From Sphingomonas aurea (lineage in GTDB: Bacteria > Pseudomonadota > Alphaproteobacteria > Sphingomonadales > Sphingomonadaceae), in contig NZ_JAUUDS010000001.1 of assembly GCF_030678875.1 (NCBI RefSeq), positions 248,001 to 312,000 of the forward strand: a DNA stretch of 64,000 nt. The letters are read 5' to 3'. The stretch's first letter is position 1; every line of letters starts with the position of its first letter. Below, piece by piece: positions 7,778-17,592 of the stretch. Under the pieces are notes generated by a model that searched no databases, was not told where the DNA came from, and was given only the letters and a program-made list of their open reading frames with translations. Made by a program: the position numbers and the translations under genes.

Positions 7778-8962
7778 TCAGAACGCCGCGATCCCCGTGA
7801 TCGCCCGCCCGAGGATCAGCGCGTGGACGTCGTGCGCGCCCTCATAGGTGTTGACCGTCTCCAGGTTCATCAGGTGGCGCATGACATGGTACTCGCCTGA
7901 GATACCGTTGCCGCCGTGCATGTCGCGGGCGGTGCGGGCGATATCGAGCGCCTTGCCGACATTGTTGCGCTTGACCAGGCTGACCATCTCCGGTGCGAAG
8001 CGGCCCTCGTCCATCAGCCGCCCGACCCGCAGCGAAGCCTGCAGGCCCAGCGCGATCTCTGTCTCCATGTCGGCCAGCTTCTTCTGGTAGAGCTGGCGCC
8101 CGGCGAGCGGGGTGCCGAACTGCTTGCGATCGAGCCCGTACTGCCGCGCTGCGTGAAAGCAGAATTCCGCCGCACCCAGTGCACCCCATGAGATGCCGTA
8201 GCGCGCGCGGTTCAGGCAGCCGAACGGCCCCTTAAGCCCCTCGACATCCGGCAGCAGTGCATCCTCGCCCACCGCGACCTCGTCCATCATTATCATGCCG
8301 GTGATCGAGGCGCGCAAGGACAGCTTGCCCTCGATCTTCGGCGTCTCCAGCCCCTTCATCCCCTTGGTCAGGACAAAGCCGCGGATCGCGCCGCCATGTG
8401 CATCCGACTTGGCCCAGACGACGAACACGTCGGCGATCGGCGCGTTCGAGATCCAGGTCTTGGCGCCCGACAGGACATAGCCGCCCTCGACCTTGCGCGC
8501 CCGCGTCGTCATCCCGCCGGGGTCCGAGCCGGCATCGGGTTCGGTCAGGCCGAAGCAGCCGATCAATTCGCCCGAGGCCAGGCCGGGCAGAAAGGCGCGC
8601 TTCTGCTCCTCCGAGCCATAGGCGTAGATCGGGTACATGACGAGGCTCGACTGGACGCTCATCATCGATCGATAGCCGCTGTCGATCCGCTCCACCTCGC
8701 GCGCGACCAGCCCATAGGCGACGTAGCTGGCGCCGACGCCGCCATATTCCTCCGGCACCGTGGGGCCGAGCAGCCCCAGTTCGCCCATCTCGCGAAAGAT
8801 CGCCGGGTCGGTATGCTCGTGCTGGAACGCGTCGACGATCCGCGGCGCCAGCCGGTCGTCGGCATAGGCGCGCGCGGCGTCGCGGATCATCCGCTCGTCC
8901 TCGGTCAGCTGCTCGTCGAGCAGGAACGGGTCCGCCCAGTCGAATCTGCCCATGCCCGCCAT
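7778..8962 (-). CDS. gcdH: Glutaryl-CoA dehydrogenase
   Basis: This 394-residue flavoprotein oxidises and decarboxylates glutaryl-CoA to crotonyl-CoA in lysine and tryptophan breakdown. The acyl-CoA dehydrogenase signatures are present: [16 protein letters not shown] and KTWISNAP in the middle domain, and the catalytic Glu in [10 protein letters not shown] at about residue 374. The strings [15 protein letters not shown] and [12 protein letters not shown], and the [12 protein letters not shown] start, are specific to GcdH. The ATG at 8962 follows a perfect AAGGAGAG site. No glutaryl-CoA CoA-transferase gene is adjacent. Confidence 0.93.
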   Translation of the reverse strand: MAGMGRFDWADPFLLDEQLTEDERMIRDAARAYADDRLAPRIVDAFQHEHTDPAIFREMGELGLLGPTVPEEYGGVGASYVAYGLVAREVERIDSGYRSMMSVQSSLVMYPIYAYGSEEQKRAFLPGLASGELIGCFGLTEPDAGSDPGGMTTRARKVEGGYVLSGAKTWISNAPIADVFVVWAKSDAHGGAIRGFVLTKGMKGLETPKIEGKLSLRASITGMIMMDEVAVGEDALLPDVEGLKGPFGCLNRARYGISWGALGAAEFCFHAARQYGLDRKQFGTPLAGRQLYQKKLADMETEIALGLQASLRVGRLMDEGRFAPEMVSLVKRNNVGKALDIARTARDMHGGNGISGEYHVMRHLMNLETVNTYEGAHDVHALILGRAITGIAAF

Positions 8963-9020
8963 CACGCTCTCCTTGTCCCGGTCACCGGTACGAGCGCGGG
9001 CAGGCCGGGGCAAGCCGCGG

Positions 9021-9338
9021 CTACGCCGCCTCGATCGTCAGCGCGGACAATGCGATGCGGCGACGCGTACCGGACTGCTCGACCCGGTCCACGCGCAATT
9101 CGCCGACCAGCGCGTGCGGCAGCGCGAGGCGCGCCGAGGAGAGGCCGGCAAGCCAGTGCGACAGCGCTGGCCCGTGCGGTGCGGAGAGGACGAGCCGGTG
9201 GCGGGCACCGACGAAGGTGGCGCTGGACCAGTCGGCCGCCTCGCTCGACTCGGCACTGGCGCGGCAGCCCGCCGCCGCCGCATCGGCGAGCAGCGCGCGG
9301 ACCAGCGGTGCAGAAGGGTCGCGCCCCCGGCGGCTCAT
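9021..9338 (-). CDS. Small hypothetical protein paired with the 58-aa protein
   Basis: This 105-residue, Ala-rich protein has no family I recognise. Its start codon overlaps the stop of the upstream small gene (ATGA at 9338-9335), so the two are translationally coupled. The pair is divergent from an S24 repressor, which suggests a regulated unit. Confidence 0.65.
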   Translation of the reverse strand: MSRRGRDPSAPLVRALLADAAAAGCRASAESSEAADWSSATFVGARHRLVLSAPHGPALSHWLAGLSSARLALPHALVGELRVDRVEQSGTRRRIALSALTIEAA

Positions 9339-9511
9339 GCCCGGTGCTCCGCCATGAACGCCTCGACCCGCGCGACCATCGCCGGGCCGGGCTGGCGCCC
9401 CCGCCGCATGTCGTGGATCAGCCGCGGATCGTTCACCGCCCGCCGGCCGAAGCGCGTCGCGGACGTGCCCGTGACGGCCCGATAATGTTCGATCCTGCCC
9501 AACAGCGTCAT
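9335..9511 (-). CDS. Small HTH-like protein divergent from the S24 repressor
   Basis: From the ATG at 9511 (with GGAGG upstream) this encodes 58 residues starting MTLLGRIEHYRAVTG. The segment SATRFGRRAVNDPRLIHDMR looks like a short helix-turn-helix as in XRE-type proteins: RFGRRAVNDPRL would be the first two helices. An upstream TTG at 9565 would extend it to 76 residues but lacks a good ribosome site. It overlaps the next gene by 4 bp. Function is not known; a DNA-binding partner of the divergent repressor is a guess. Confidence 0.6.
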   Translation of the reverse strand: MTLLGRIEHYRAVTGTSATRFGRRAVNDPRLIHDMRRGRQPGPAMVARVEAFMAEHRA

Positions 9512-9570
9512 GGCACCTGCCTCCGATTCCCGAATCACGTTCCTGATCTGTTCTTCAATCTCCAACTTGT

Positions 9571-9587
9571 CTAGGAAAATTTCCTAG
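9571..9587. promoter_or_regulatory. Perfect palindromic operator candidate between divergent genes
   Basis: CTAGGAAAATTTCCTAG has perfect 8-bp arms around one central base. It lies 15 bp before the S24 repressor start (9602) and 60 bp before the ATG of the divergent small gene. Position and symmetry fit an autoregulatory repressor site. The AT-rich core stands out in a very GC-rich region. Confidence 0.6.
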
Positions 9588-9601
9588 GCTATCGATCCGT
9601 C

Positions 9602-10222
9602 ATGGCGACAGTCGATCCCCGCTCCGCGCTGGCGGCCCTGGCGGAAGGGCAGGGCGTCAGCCTGTCCGCCCTGTCGCGGATGCTGGGGCGGAACGTCGCC
9701 TATCTTCAGCAATATGTCCGGCGGGGCACGCCGCGACGCCTCGAGGACGAGGATCGACAGCGGCTGGCGGCGTTCTTCGGCGTGGGCGAGGAGGCGCTCG
9801 GCGGGCCAGGAGGCGCTGCGGCGGCGTGGCGCGTGCCGCGGCTGGACGTGGCGGTATCGGCGGGACCGGGCGCGCTGGTCGATGCGGAGACGGTGCTGGG
9901 CAGCGACCTGATCGATCCGGCACTCGCGCGGCGGCTGGGGCTGGCCCAGGGGCAGGCGGCGATCCTCAGGGTGCGCGGCACCTCGATGGCGCCGGGGCTG
10001 GTCGACGGCGATCAGATCCTGATCGACACGTCGGCGCGGACGCCCGGTTCACGCGGAGCGGCGTTCGTCATCCGGATCGGCGAGGTGCTGATGGTGAAGC
10101 GGGTCCGCGCGACCGCGAACGGGCTGGTCGCGACGAGCGACAATCCGCAGGCGCCACCGGTGCCCGACGGCGAGATCGCGGTGATCGGCCGCGTCGTGTG
10201 GCAGATGCGCGCGGTAGCCTAG
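9602..10222 (+). CDS. S24-family LexA/CI-like transcriptional repressor
   Basis: This 206-residue protein has an N-terminal DNA-binding region (LSALSRMLGRNVAYLQQYVR, residues 21-40). A C-terminal S24 peptidase domain follows. The catalytic Ser128 is in RGTSMAPGLVDGD and the catalytic Lys166 in VLMVKRV. An Ala-Gly pair at residues 87-88 (VSAGPG) sits where LexA/CI proteins can cleave themselves, but whether cleavage occurs cannot be told. A perfect palindrome lies just upstream. No phage structural genes are nearby, so this is a chromosomal regulator rather than an obvious prophage switch. Confidence 0.85.
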   Translation: MATVDPRSALAALAEGQGVSLSALSRMLGRNVAYLQQYVRRGTPRRLEDEDRQRLAAFFGVGEEALGGPGGAAAAWRVPRLDVAVSAGPGALVDAETVLGSDLIDPALARRLGLAQGQAAILRVRGTSMAPGLVDGDQILIDTSARTPGSRGAAFVIRIGEVLMVKRVRATANGLVATSDNPQAPPVPDGEIAVIGRVVWQMRAVA

Positions 10223-10413
10223 TTTGGCCCCCGACGCCCGCGATCGCGCAGCCAGACCAGTACGGAGGCGCCGATGCCGGCCGCCAGCCCGATCAGGAAG
10301 CCGGGCGTCGCCTCTCCGAAGCCGAAGCCGATCGCTGCGCCGAGCAGCGCGCCCAGCGCGATCAGGGCGCCGCCCGCGGCGGTCGGCGGGGTGGGGTTCG
10401 AAGGGCTGGCCAT
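10219..10413 (-). CDS. Small two-helix membrane protein
   Basis: These 64 residues form two hydrophobic, glycine-rich segments (about 13-32 and 36-55) with a charged RDRGRRG tail. The ATG at 10413 has AGGA upstream. Its stop overlaps the stop of the convergent repressor gene by 4 bp. No family was recognised. Confidence 0.55.
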   Translation of the reverse strand: MASPSNPTPPTAAGGALIALGALLGAAIGFGFGEATPGFLIGLAAGIGASVLVWLRDRGRRGPN

Positions 10414-10511
10414 GCGCGCGTCCTGCCATGCCCGCGTCCATTGCGCCAGTCGGTCGCGCGGGCGCCACGAACGGGGTGTCGCGGCGCATCCGGTGCCGCT
10501 AGAGAGCGGGC

Positions 10512-12479
10512 ATGTCGAGCCGCGGTCGGCGGGCGGGCCGGTTGGCGGCCGGCGCCAGCATCATCCTTGTCGCGTGGGCGCCGGCCGTCGCCGGGGCGCA
10601 GGCGCCCGTGGCCTCGGCTGGCGTTCCGCTCGACCCCGATGCGCCGCTGGCGCCGCTACCGGGCATCGGCGTCGACTGGCCCGACCTGTCCGCTGCGCCG
10701 ACCGACGACGCGACCGCCGCCACGGCCGGCACCGACGTGGTCGCAGAGCGACGCTATGGCTGGCGGATCGACGGGATCGATCCCGTGGCGACGCCGCTGT
10801 TGCGCCAGCGCTTTGCCGATAACTCGACGCTGAACGCCAATGACGGCGCGCCCGCCAACGCCGCGCAACTCGACCGGCGCGCGCGTGAGGATGCGGAGCT
10901 GCTGACGACGCTGCTCCGCTCGGCCGGCTATTACGACGCCCAGGTCGCGACCCGGATCGACCCGCCCGCCGCCGCGACCGGACGGACCCAGGTCGTGCTG
11001 GAGGCGACGCCGGGCGGGCTGTACCACCTGACCGACGTGACGCTGAGCGGCGTCGCGGCGGCCGGCGCGCAGACCCCCGATCTGACCCGCGCATTCGGCG
11101 TGACCGCGGGCGATCCGGTCGACGCCGACGCGATCGTCGCCGGCACCGGCGCGCTGGCAACGACGGCGGGGCGCAACGGTTTTCCCTTCGCCCAGGTCGG
11201 CGAGCCCGAGGTGGTGGTCGACCGTGCCGCGAAGACGGCGACGCTGGCGCTGGCGGTCGCGCCCGGCGCGCAGAAGCGCTTCGGCGACATCGTCGCGCTG
11301 CCCGGCAACCGCGTGTTCGGGCCCGATCACGTTGCCGAGATCGCCCGCTTCAACCGCGGCGATCGGTTCGACCAGGCGAGGGTCGACGATCTGCGCCGCG
11401 CGCTGATCCAGACCGGGCTGGTCTCCTCGGTCGAGCTGAAGCCGGTCGACGGACGGGTGCCGGGCACCGTCGACATGGCGGTAAAGCTCGATCCCGCCCC
11501 GCCGCACACCGTCGCCGGGGAGGCGGGCTATGGCACCGGCGAGGGCGCGCGACTGGAACTGAGCTGGACCCACCGGAACCTGTTTCCGCCCGAAGGCGCG
11601 CTGACGATCCGCAGCGTGCTCGGTACGCAGGAGCAGCTGTCGTCCCTCGTCTATCGTCGCAACAATTTCCATGGGCGCGACCGGGTGCTGACCTTCCAGG
11701 TCGCCGCCGCCCACCAGAATCGCGATGCCTACGATGCCAAGACCTACTCCCTGTCGGGCACGCTCGAGCGGCAGACCAACATCTTCTTCCAAAAGACCTG
11801 GACCTGGTCGCTGGGTGCCGAGCTGCTGGCGTCGGACGAGCGCGACGTCATCGTGTCGACCGGTGCGCCGCGGCGGCGGACCTTCCTGATCGGCGCGCTG
11901 CCGACCAGCCTGATCTATGACGGTACCGACGATCTGCTGAACCCGACTCGCGGGTTCCGGCTGGGGGGACGGTTCAGTCCCGAGCTGTCGTTGCAGGGCA
12001 CCGCCTTCGGCTATGCCCGCGTGCAGTTCGACGGCAGCATTTACCGCACCGTTTCGCCGGGCGTGGTACTGGCGGCGCGGACCCGACTGGGTACCATCGC
12101 CGGCGCGCCGCGCGACGCGGTGGCGCCGTCGCGGCGCTTCTATGCCGGGGGCGGCGCGTCGGTACGCGGCTATGGCTATCAGTCGATCGGTCCGCGCGAT
12201 CCCAACAACGATCCGATCGGCGGGCGCAGCCTGACCGAGTTCGCGGTCGAGGCGCGGGTGAAGCTGTTCGGATCGTTCGGGCTGGTGCCGTTCCTCGACG
12301 CGGGCAACATCTACACGAGCGCGCTGCCGCAGTTCGACGGGCTGCGCTTCGGCACCGGGCTGGGCATTCGCTACTACTCCAACTTCGGCCCGATCCGCCT
12401 GGATGTCGGCACGCCGATCAACCCGCAACGGGGTGACTCGCGGCTGGCGGTCTATGTCTCGCTGGGGCAGGCGTTCTGA
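10512..12479 (+). CDS. tamA: TamA-like Omp85 outer-membrane assembly protein, copy 1
   Basis: This 655-residue protein has a signal sequence, POTRA repeats and a C-terminal 16-strand Omp85 barrel. The POTRA region includes the segment ARIDRRAREDAELLTTLLRSAGYYDA-like (positions near 10870-10940). The barrel shows ELSWTHRNLFPPEGA and the Omp85 signature RFYAGGGASVRGYGYQ, which is the lid-lock motif, and ends in GQAF. TamA works with the inner-membrane-anchored TamB to insert outer-membrane proteins or move phospholipids. Its TGA overlaps the ATG of tamB by one base. A closely related second copy lies at 59409-61670. Confidence 0.9.
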   Translation: MSSRGRRAGRLAAGASIILVAWAPAVAGAQAPVASAGVPLDPDAPLAPLPGIGVDWPDLSAAPTDDATAATAGTDVVAERRYGWRIDGIDPVATPLLRQRFADNSTLNANDGAPANAAQLDRRAREDAELLTTLLRSAGYYDAQVATRIDPPAAATGRTQVVLEATPGGLYHLTDVTLSGVAAAGAQTPDLTRAFGVTAGDPVDADAIVAGTGALATTAGRNGFPFAQVGEPEVVVDRAAKTATLALAVAPGAQKRFGDIVALPGNRVFGPDHVAEIARFNRGDRFDQARVDDLRRALIQTGLVSSVELKPVDGRVPGTVDMAVKLDPAPPHTVAGEAGYGTGEGARLELSWTHRNLFPPEGALTIRSVLGTQEQLSSLVYRRNNFHGRDRVLTFQVAAAHQNRDAYDAKTYSLSGTLERQTNIFFQKTWTWSLGAELLASDERDVIVSTGAPRRRTFLIGALPTSLIYDGTDDLLNPTRGFRLGGRFSPELSLQGTAFGYARVQFDGSIYRTVSPGVVLAARTRLGTIAGAPRDAVAPSRRFYAGGGASVRGYGYQSIGPRDPNNDPIGGRSLTEFAVEARVKLFGSFGLVPFLDAGNIYTSALPQFDGLRFGTGLGIRYYSNFGPIRLDVGTPINPQRGDSRLAVYVSLGQAF

Positions 12480-15400
12480 TGCGGCGCTGGTGGCGCCTGC
12501 TCGCCGGCGTGCTGCTGGTGCTGGTGGCGATCGTCGCGGGCGCGCTGGTCGCGGTCGATACGCAGTGGGGGCACCGGCTGGTGGCCGAGCGGATCGGCGC
12601 GATCCGGACCGCCAACGGCCTGCGCTTCGCGGTCGGGCGGATCGACGGCTCGCTCTACTCGCGGGCGCGGCTGGTCGACGTGACCGTGTATGATCTGGAC
12701 GGCGCGGTCTTTACCGCGCCGCAGGTGACGCTCGACTGGCAGCCTTGGCGCTGGCTGTCCAACCAGCTGGCGATCGACGAACTGACGATGCCGGTCGCCC
12801 GGCTGGCGCGCATGCCGCGCACCCGGCCGGGCAGCGGGCGCGGGCCGGTGCTGCCCGACTTCGACATCCATATCGGCCGGCTGTCGGTCGACCGGCTGGA
12901 GCTGGCCGCGCCCGTTGCCGGTCGGGCGCGGGTCGCACGCATCCGGGGCGCTGCCGATATCCGCTCTGGCCGGGCGATGGTTCGGCTGGGTGCGCTGGTC
13001 GAGGGTAGTGACCGGCTTGCCCTGTCGCTGGACGCCGAACCCGATCGCGACCGGTTCGACCTGGATATCCGCGCACAGGGAAGCCGCGACGGCGTGCTGG
13101 CGCGGCTGGCGGGCGGACGCGGTCCGGTCACGCTGGCGGTGGCCGGCGACGGGCGCTGGGCTGAGTGGCGGGGCAGCGCACGGGGCACGATCGCGGGCAC
13201 CCCGATCGTCGACCTCGCGCTCGCCGCGCGGGAGGGGCGCTACGGCCTGTCGGGCATGATAGCACCCTCGGCCCTGCTGACCGGCAAGGGCCAGCGACTG
13301 ACCGCGCCGCGCGTGCGGGTGACGGGAGAGGCCAGCTTCGCCAACCGGCGGCTGGACGGCCGCATCGGCCTGCGTTCGGCGGCGATGGCGGTGGACGCGA
13401 CCGGAGAGGTCGACCTCGCCACCAGCCATTACCGCAATGTCCGCATCGCCGCGAGCCTGCTGCGGCCCGCCGCGCTCTTCCCCAATATGAGCGGGCGCGC
13501 GATCACCCTGCGCGCGATCCTCGACGGGCCGTTCGCCACCGCCACCTATGACTATCGGATCGCCGCCGACCGGCTGGCGTTCGACGATACGGGGTTCGAG
13601 CGCGCCCGCGCCGCCGGCAGGGGGCGGCTGTCGGGCTGGCCGGCCAAGCTGCCGGTGCGGATCACCGCCGCGCGCGTGACCGGTGTCGGGCAGGTGGCGG
13701 GCGGCATCCTCAACAACCTCTCGGTCGACGGCGTCCTCACCATCGCGCCGCCGACCGTGACGGGCAGCGGGCTGGTGCTGCGATCGGACAAGCTGCGCGG
13801 GACCATCGCCCTACTGCTCGACCTGCGTACCGGCGAATACCGGGTGGGGCTGGGCGGCCGGCTGGGCCGCTATCTGATCCCCGGCATCGGCATCGTCGAC
13901 ATCGACTCGACGCTTCAGGTAGTGCCCGGCCCCGGCGGGCACGGCACGCGCGTTGTCGGGCGGGGAACGGCGGTGGTGCGGCGGCTCGACAATGCCTTCT
14001 TCCGCTCGCTGACAGGCGGCCTGCCGCGGATCACGACCGAACTGGAGCGGGGGAGCGACGGTGTCCTCTACTTTCGGGGCGCGACGCTCAATTCGCCAGC
14101 GCTGACGCTGACGGGCAACGGATATCGTCGGCGTGACGGCAGCGTCCATTTCGAGGGCACCGGACGGCAGGCGACCTATGGCCCGGTCACGCTGGTGCTC
14201 GACGGCGCGATCGAGAAGCCGACCATCGACCTGCGGCTGGCACGCCCCAATGCGGCGCTGGGCCTCAGCGACGTACGCGCGCATCTCGACCCGACGCCGC
14301 AAGGCTTCGCCTTTACCGCTATGGGCGGGTCGCGCCTGGGGCCGTTCCGCGGGAACGGTGCCATCCTGCTGCCCTCCGGCGGGCAGGCGGCGATCGTGAT
14401 CGATGCGCTGCAGGTCGCCGGCTCGCGCGGCAGCGGCCGGCTGGCGATCGTCGACGACGGCTTCGACGGACGGGTCGCGGTGACCGGCCCGATCTCCGGC
14501 GACCTGCTGTTCAGGCCGGTCGGCGCGGTGCAGCGGATCGAGGCGCACCTAGCCCTGCGCAATGCGGCGTTCGCCGGTGCCACGGTGCGGCAGGGTCGCG
14601 TCGACGGATCGGTGCTGCTCGACCCCGCGGGACTGGCCGTGGAGGGCACCGCGCGTGGTGTCGGCTTGCGGTATGGCAGTGTCCAGCTCGCCCGCTTTGC
14701 CGGCACCACGCGGCTGAGCGGGGGCGCCGGCGAGGTGCGGGCGTCGATCGCCGGGTCGCGCGGCCGCGCCTTTGACATTCAGACGGTGACGCAGGTGCGG
14801 CCGGACGGCTTTACCGTACAGGCGCAGGGCACGCTCGACCGCCGGCCGCTCGCGCTGGTTGATCCGGCGGTGATCGTCGCGGAGGGCGACGGCTGGCGAC
14901 TGCGGCCGACGTGGCTGTCGTTCGCGGGCGGCGAAGCGCGGCTCGCCGGCGCGTGGGGGTCGCGAGGAATCAGCGTGGAGGCGAGCAGCCAGCGCCTGCC
15001 GCTCACCATCCTCGATATCGGCTTCCCGGGCCTGGGGCTGGGCGGCAGCGCATCGGGCAGCGTGCGTTACGCACAGGATGCGGGCGGGGTGCCGACCGGC
15101 CGCGCCGACCTGACGCTGCGCGGCGTGACCCGGTCGGGACTGGTGCTGAGCTCCGCACCGATCGACGTCGGTGTCGCGGCGGTGCTGGGCGCCGACCGGG
15201 CGGGCCTGCGCGCGGTGATCGCCTCTGGCGGCAAGACGGTGGGCAGGGCGCAGGCGCAACTGACGTCGCTGGCGGGGGGATCACTGGTCGATCGGTTGTC
15301 GGGCGCGGCGCTGTTCGCGCAGTTGCGCTATGCCGGGCCGGCGGATGCACTGTGGCGGCTGACCGGCGTGGAGCTGTTCGACCTGTCGGGACCGGTGTCG

Positions 15401-16591
15401 ATCGCCGCGGACGTGACCGGCCGAGCCTCCGCCCCCGTCATCCGCGGCGTGGTGCAGGCGAACGGCGCGCGGATCGAGAGCGCGACCACCGGCACGCTGC
15501 TGACCGGGGTGCAGGCGAGCGGCCGTTTCGCCGGGTCGCGGCTGGCCATCGATCGCTTCGCCGCCGATGCCGGCAAGGGCGGGCGGGTGACCGGCATCGG
15601 CCAGTTCGACTTCGCGGCAGCCAAGGGCATTGGTCTCGACATCCGTCTCCAGGCCGATCACGCGGTGATGATCGCGCGCGACGACATCGGCGCGACGGTC
15701 AGCGGACCGCTCCAGTTCCAGTCCAACGGCGTGGGCGGGACGATCGGCGGCGACGTGACGCTCGACCGGGCGAGCTACCGCCTCGGCCGCGCGACCGCCG
15801 CCAGCGTCGCGCCGCGGCTGAACGTGCGCGAGATCAACGTGCCCGACAGCGACGGCGAGGATGAGCGACCGGTGGCCCCCTGGACGCTGGCGCTGAACGC
15901 ACGCGCGCGGTCGGGTGTGATGGTCACGGGCCTCGGGCTGACCAGCGAGTGGTCGGCGACGCTGAAGATCGGCGGCGCGCCTGACAATCCGGCGATCACC
16001 GGCACGGCGAAGCTGGTTCGCGGCGACTATGAGTTCGCCGGGCGGGAGTTCAATCTGTCGCGCGGGGTCATCCGCTTCGACGGTGACGTGCCCGCCAACC
16101 CATCTTTGGACATCGAGGCGGACGCAAACACGACCGGGCTGAACGCGACGATCCGCGTCACCGGCAACGCCTTGAAGCCCGAGATCGGCTTTGCCAGCGT
16201 ACCCGCGCTGCCCGAGGACGAGCTGCTCTCGCGGCTGCTGTTCGGCACCTCGATCGTCAACCTGTCGGCGCCGGAGGCTTTGCAGCTGGCGGCGGCGGTG
16301 GCGGCGTTGCAGGACGGCGGCGGCGGGCTGAACCCGATCAACGCGGTGCGACGGGCGGCGGGGCTCGACCGGCTGCGCATTCTCCCGGCCGATCCGCAGA
16401 CCGGGCAGGGAACCTCGATCGCGGCAGGCAAGTATATCACCCGGCGCCTCTATGCAGAGATCGTGACCGATGGGCAGGGCTATTCCGCGACACAGGTCGA
16501 GTTCCAGGTGACCCGCTGGTTGTCACTCCTCTCCAGCATCTCAACCCTAGGTCGACAGAGCGCCAACCTACGCATCTCGCGCGATTATTGA
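12479..16591 (+). CDS. tamB: TamB translocation/assembly protein, copy 1
   Basis: This 1370-residue protein is the periplasm-spanning partner of TamA. Residues about 5-25 are a membrane anchor. A long beta-taco repeat region follows, with the recurring VGRIDGSLYSR motif near the N-terminus. The C-terminal DUF490/TamB domain contains KLVRGDYEFAGREFNL, RLLFGTSIVNLSAPEAL and the barrel-like end LRISRDY. The one-base overlap with tamA indicates coupled translation. The quinone oxidoreductase gene begins 11 bp after its stop, so it may be on the same transcript. Confidence 0.9.
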   Translation: MRRWWRLLAGVLLVLVAIVAGALVAVDTQWGHRLVAERIGAIRTANGLRFAVGRIDGSLYSRARLVDVTVYDLDGAVFTAPQVTLDWQPWRWLSNQLAIDELTMPVARLARMPRTRPGSGRGPVLPDFDIHIGRLSVDRLELAAPVAGRARVARIRGAADIRSGRAMVRLGALVEGSDRLALSLDAEPDRDRFDLDIRAQGSRDGVLARLAGGRGPVTLAVAGDGRWAEWRGSARGTIAGTPIVDLALAAREGRYGLSGMIAPSALLTGKGQRLTAPRVRVTGEASFANRRLDGRIGLRSAAMAVDATGEVDLATSHYRNVRIAASLLRPAALFPNMSGRAITLRAILDGPFATATYDYRIAADRLAFDDTGFERARAAGRGRLSGWPAKLPVRITAARVTGVGQVAGGILNNLSVDGVLTIAPPTVTGSGLVLRSDKLRGTIALLLDLRTGEYRVGLGGRLGRYLIPGIGIVDIDSTLQVVPGPGGHGTRVVGRGTAVVRRLDNAFFRSLTGGLPRITTELERGSDGVLYFRGATLNSPALTLTGNGYRRRDGSVHFEGTGRQATYGPVTLVLDGAIEKPTIDLRLARPNAALGLSDVRAHLDPTPQGFAFTAMGGSRLGPFRGNGAILLPSGGQAAIVIDALQVAGSRGSGRLAIVDDGFDGRVAVTGPISGDLLFRPVGAVQRIEAHLALRNAAFAGATVRQGRVDGSVLLDPAGLAVEGTARGVGLRYGSVQLARFAGTTRLSGGAGEVRASIAGSRGRAFDIQTVTQVRPDGFTVQAQGTLDRRPLALVDPAVIVAEGDGWRLRPTWLSFAGGEARLAGAWGSRGISVEASSQRLPLTILDIGFPGLGLGGSASGSVRYAQDAGGVPTGRADLTLRGVTRSGLVLSSAPIDVGVAAVLGADRAGLRAVIASGGKTVGRAQAQLTSLAGGSLVDRLSGAALFAQLRYAGPADALWRLTGVELFDLSGPVSIAADVTGRASAPVIRGVVQANGARIESATTGTLLTGVQASGRFAGSRLAIDRFAADAGKGGRVTGIGQFDFAAAKGIGLDIRLQADHAVMIARDDIGATVSGPLQFQSNGVGGTIGGDVTLDRASYRLGRATAASVAPRLNVREINVPDSDGEDERPVAPWTLALNARARSGVMVTGLGLTSEWSATLKIGGAPDNPAITGTAKLVRGDYEFAGREFNLSRGVIRFDGDVPANPSLDIEADANTTGLNATIRVTGNALKPEIGFASVPALPEDELLSRLLFGTSIVNLSAPEALQLAAAVAALQDGGGGLNPINAVRRAAGLDRLRILPADPQTGQGTSIAAGKYITRRLYAEIVTDGQGYSATQVEFQVTRWLSLLSSISTLGRQSANLRISRDY

Positions 16592-16602
16592 GGGAGCATC
16601 CG

Positions 16603-17586
16603 ATGACCGACATCGCCCGCACCGCACGCATCACCCGCACCGGCGGTCCCGAGGTGATCGAGTGGATCGACGCGCCCCTCGCGCCGCCGGCACCCGGCGA
16701 GGTGCGGTTCCGGACCCGGGCGGTCGGCCTAAACTATATCGACGCCTATCACCGCAGCGGCTTGTACAGGATCGACCTGCCGAGCGGGCTGGGCTCGGAG
16801 GCGGCGGGAGTGGTCGAGGCGGTCGGCGGCGCCAGTGACGGCTTTCAGGTCGGTGATCGGGTCGGCACGTTCGGCCCGTCACGCGGTGCATACGCATCGG
16901 CGCGCAACGTGGCCGTGGAGGAACTGGTCCACCTGCCCGCCGGCGTCGACGATCGCGCCGCGGCGGCGCTGCTGCTGAAGGGCGGTACCGCGGCGATGCT
17001 GGTCGAGCAGTGCGCGCGGGTTCAGCCCGGGCAGACGGTGCTGGTCCATGCCGCCGCGGGCGGCGTCGGACATCTGCTGGTCGGGTGGCTGAAAGCGGTC
17101 GGCGCGGTGGTGATCGGCAGCGTCGGCAACGATGAGAAGGCAGAGATCGCTCGCGCCGCCGGCGCCGATCATGTCCTCATCCACAGCCGCGCGGACGTGG
17201 CCGCTCAGGTGCGCGCGATCACCGACGATGCCGGCGCGGCGGTGGTGCTGGACGGCGTCGGCAAGGCGACTTGGGCCACCTCGCTCGCGGCGACGGCGCG
17301 GCGCGGCATGATCGTGAGCTATGGCAATGCGTCGGGCGCGGTGGAGGGGGTGAACCTCGGCACGCTCTCCGCGCACGGGTCGCTGTTCGTCACCCGTCCC
17401 ACGCTGTTCGACTATGCGACCACCCAAAGCGAGCGGCAGGCGATGGCCGACCGGGTGTTCGAGATGCTGGCACGCGGCGCGATCGACCCCGTCATCGGCC
17501 AGCAATTCCCCCTCGAAGAGGCCGCCGCCGCCCACCGCGCGATGGAAGCGGGCGAGACGCATGGCAGCACGATCCTGATCGTCTAG
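16603..17586 (+). CDS. qor: Zinc-free quinone oxidoreductase (QOR, MDR family)
   Basis: This 327-residue protein of the medium-chain dehydrogenase family reduces quinones with NADPH by one electron in characterised members. It shows GLNYIDAYHRSGLY (residues about 42-55), the nucleotide motif HAAAGGVGHLLVGW (about 148-161), and the C-terminal THGSTILIV. No zinc-binding cysteines are present. The ATG at 16603 is preceded by GAGGGA and lies 11 bp after tamB. Its stop is 7 bp from the convergent TonB receptor. Confidence 0.88.
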   Translation: MTDIARTARITRTGGPEVIEWIDAPLAPPAPGEVRFRTRAVGLNYIDAYHRSGLYRIDLPSGLGSEAAGVVEAVGGASDGFQVGDRVGTFGPSRGAYASARNVAVEELVHLPAGVDDRAAAALLLKGGTAAMLVEQCARVQPGQTVLVHAAAGGVGHLLVGWLKAVGAVVIGSVGNDEKAEIARAAGADHVLIHSRADVAAQVRAITDDAGAAVVLDGVGKATWATSLAATARRGMIVSYGNASGAVEGVNLGTLSAHGSLFVTRPTLFDYATTQSERQAMADRVFEMLARGAIDPVIGQQFPLEEAAAAHRAMEAGETHGSTILIV

Positions 17587-17592
17587 CGACGT

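Noticed and set aside
9021..10222. Prophage immunity region
   Set aside because: The repressor and small genes are not accompanied by integrase, replication or structural genes.
10656..12428. 590-codon minus-strand frame over tamA
   Set aside because: Composition is an antisense artefact; tamA on the plus strand is fully conserved.
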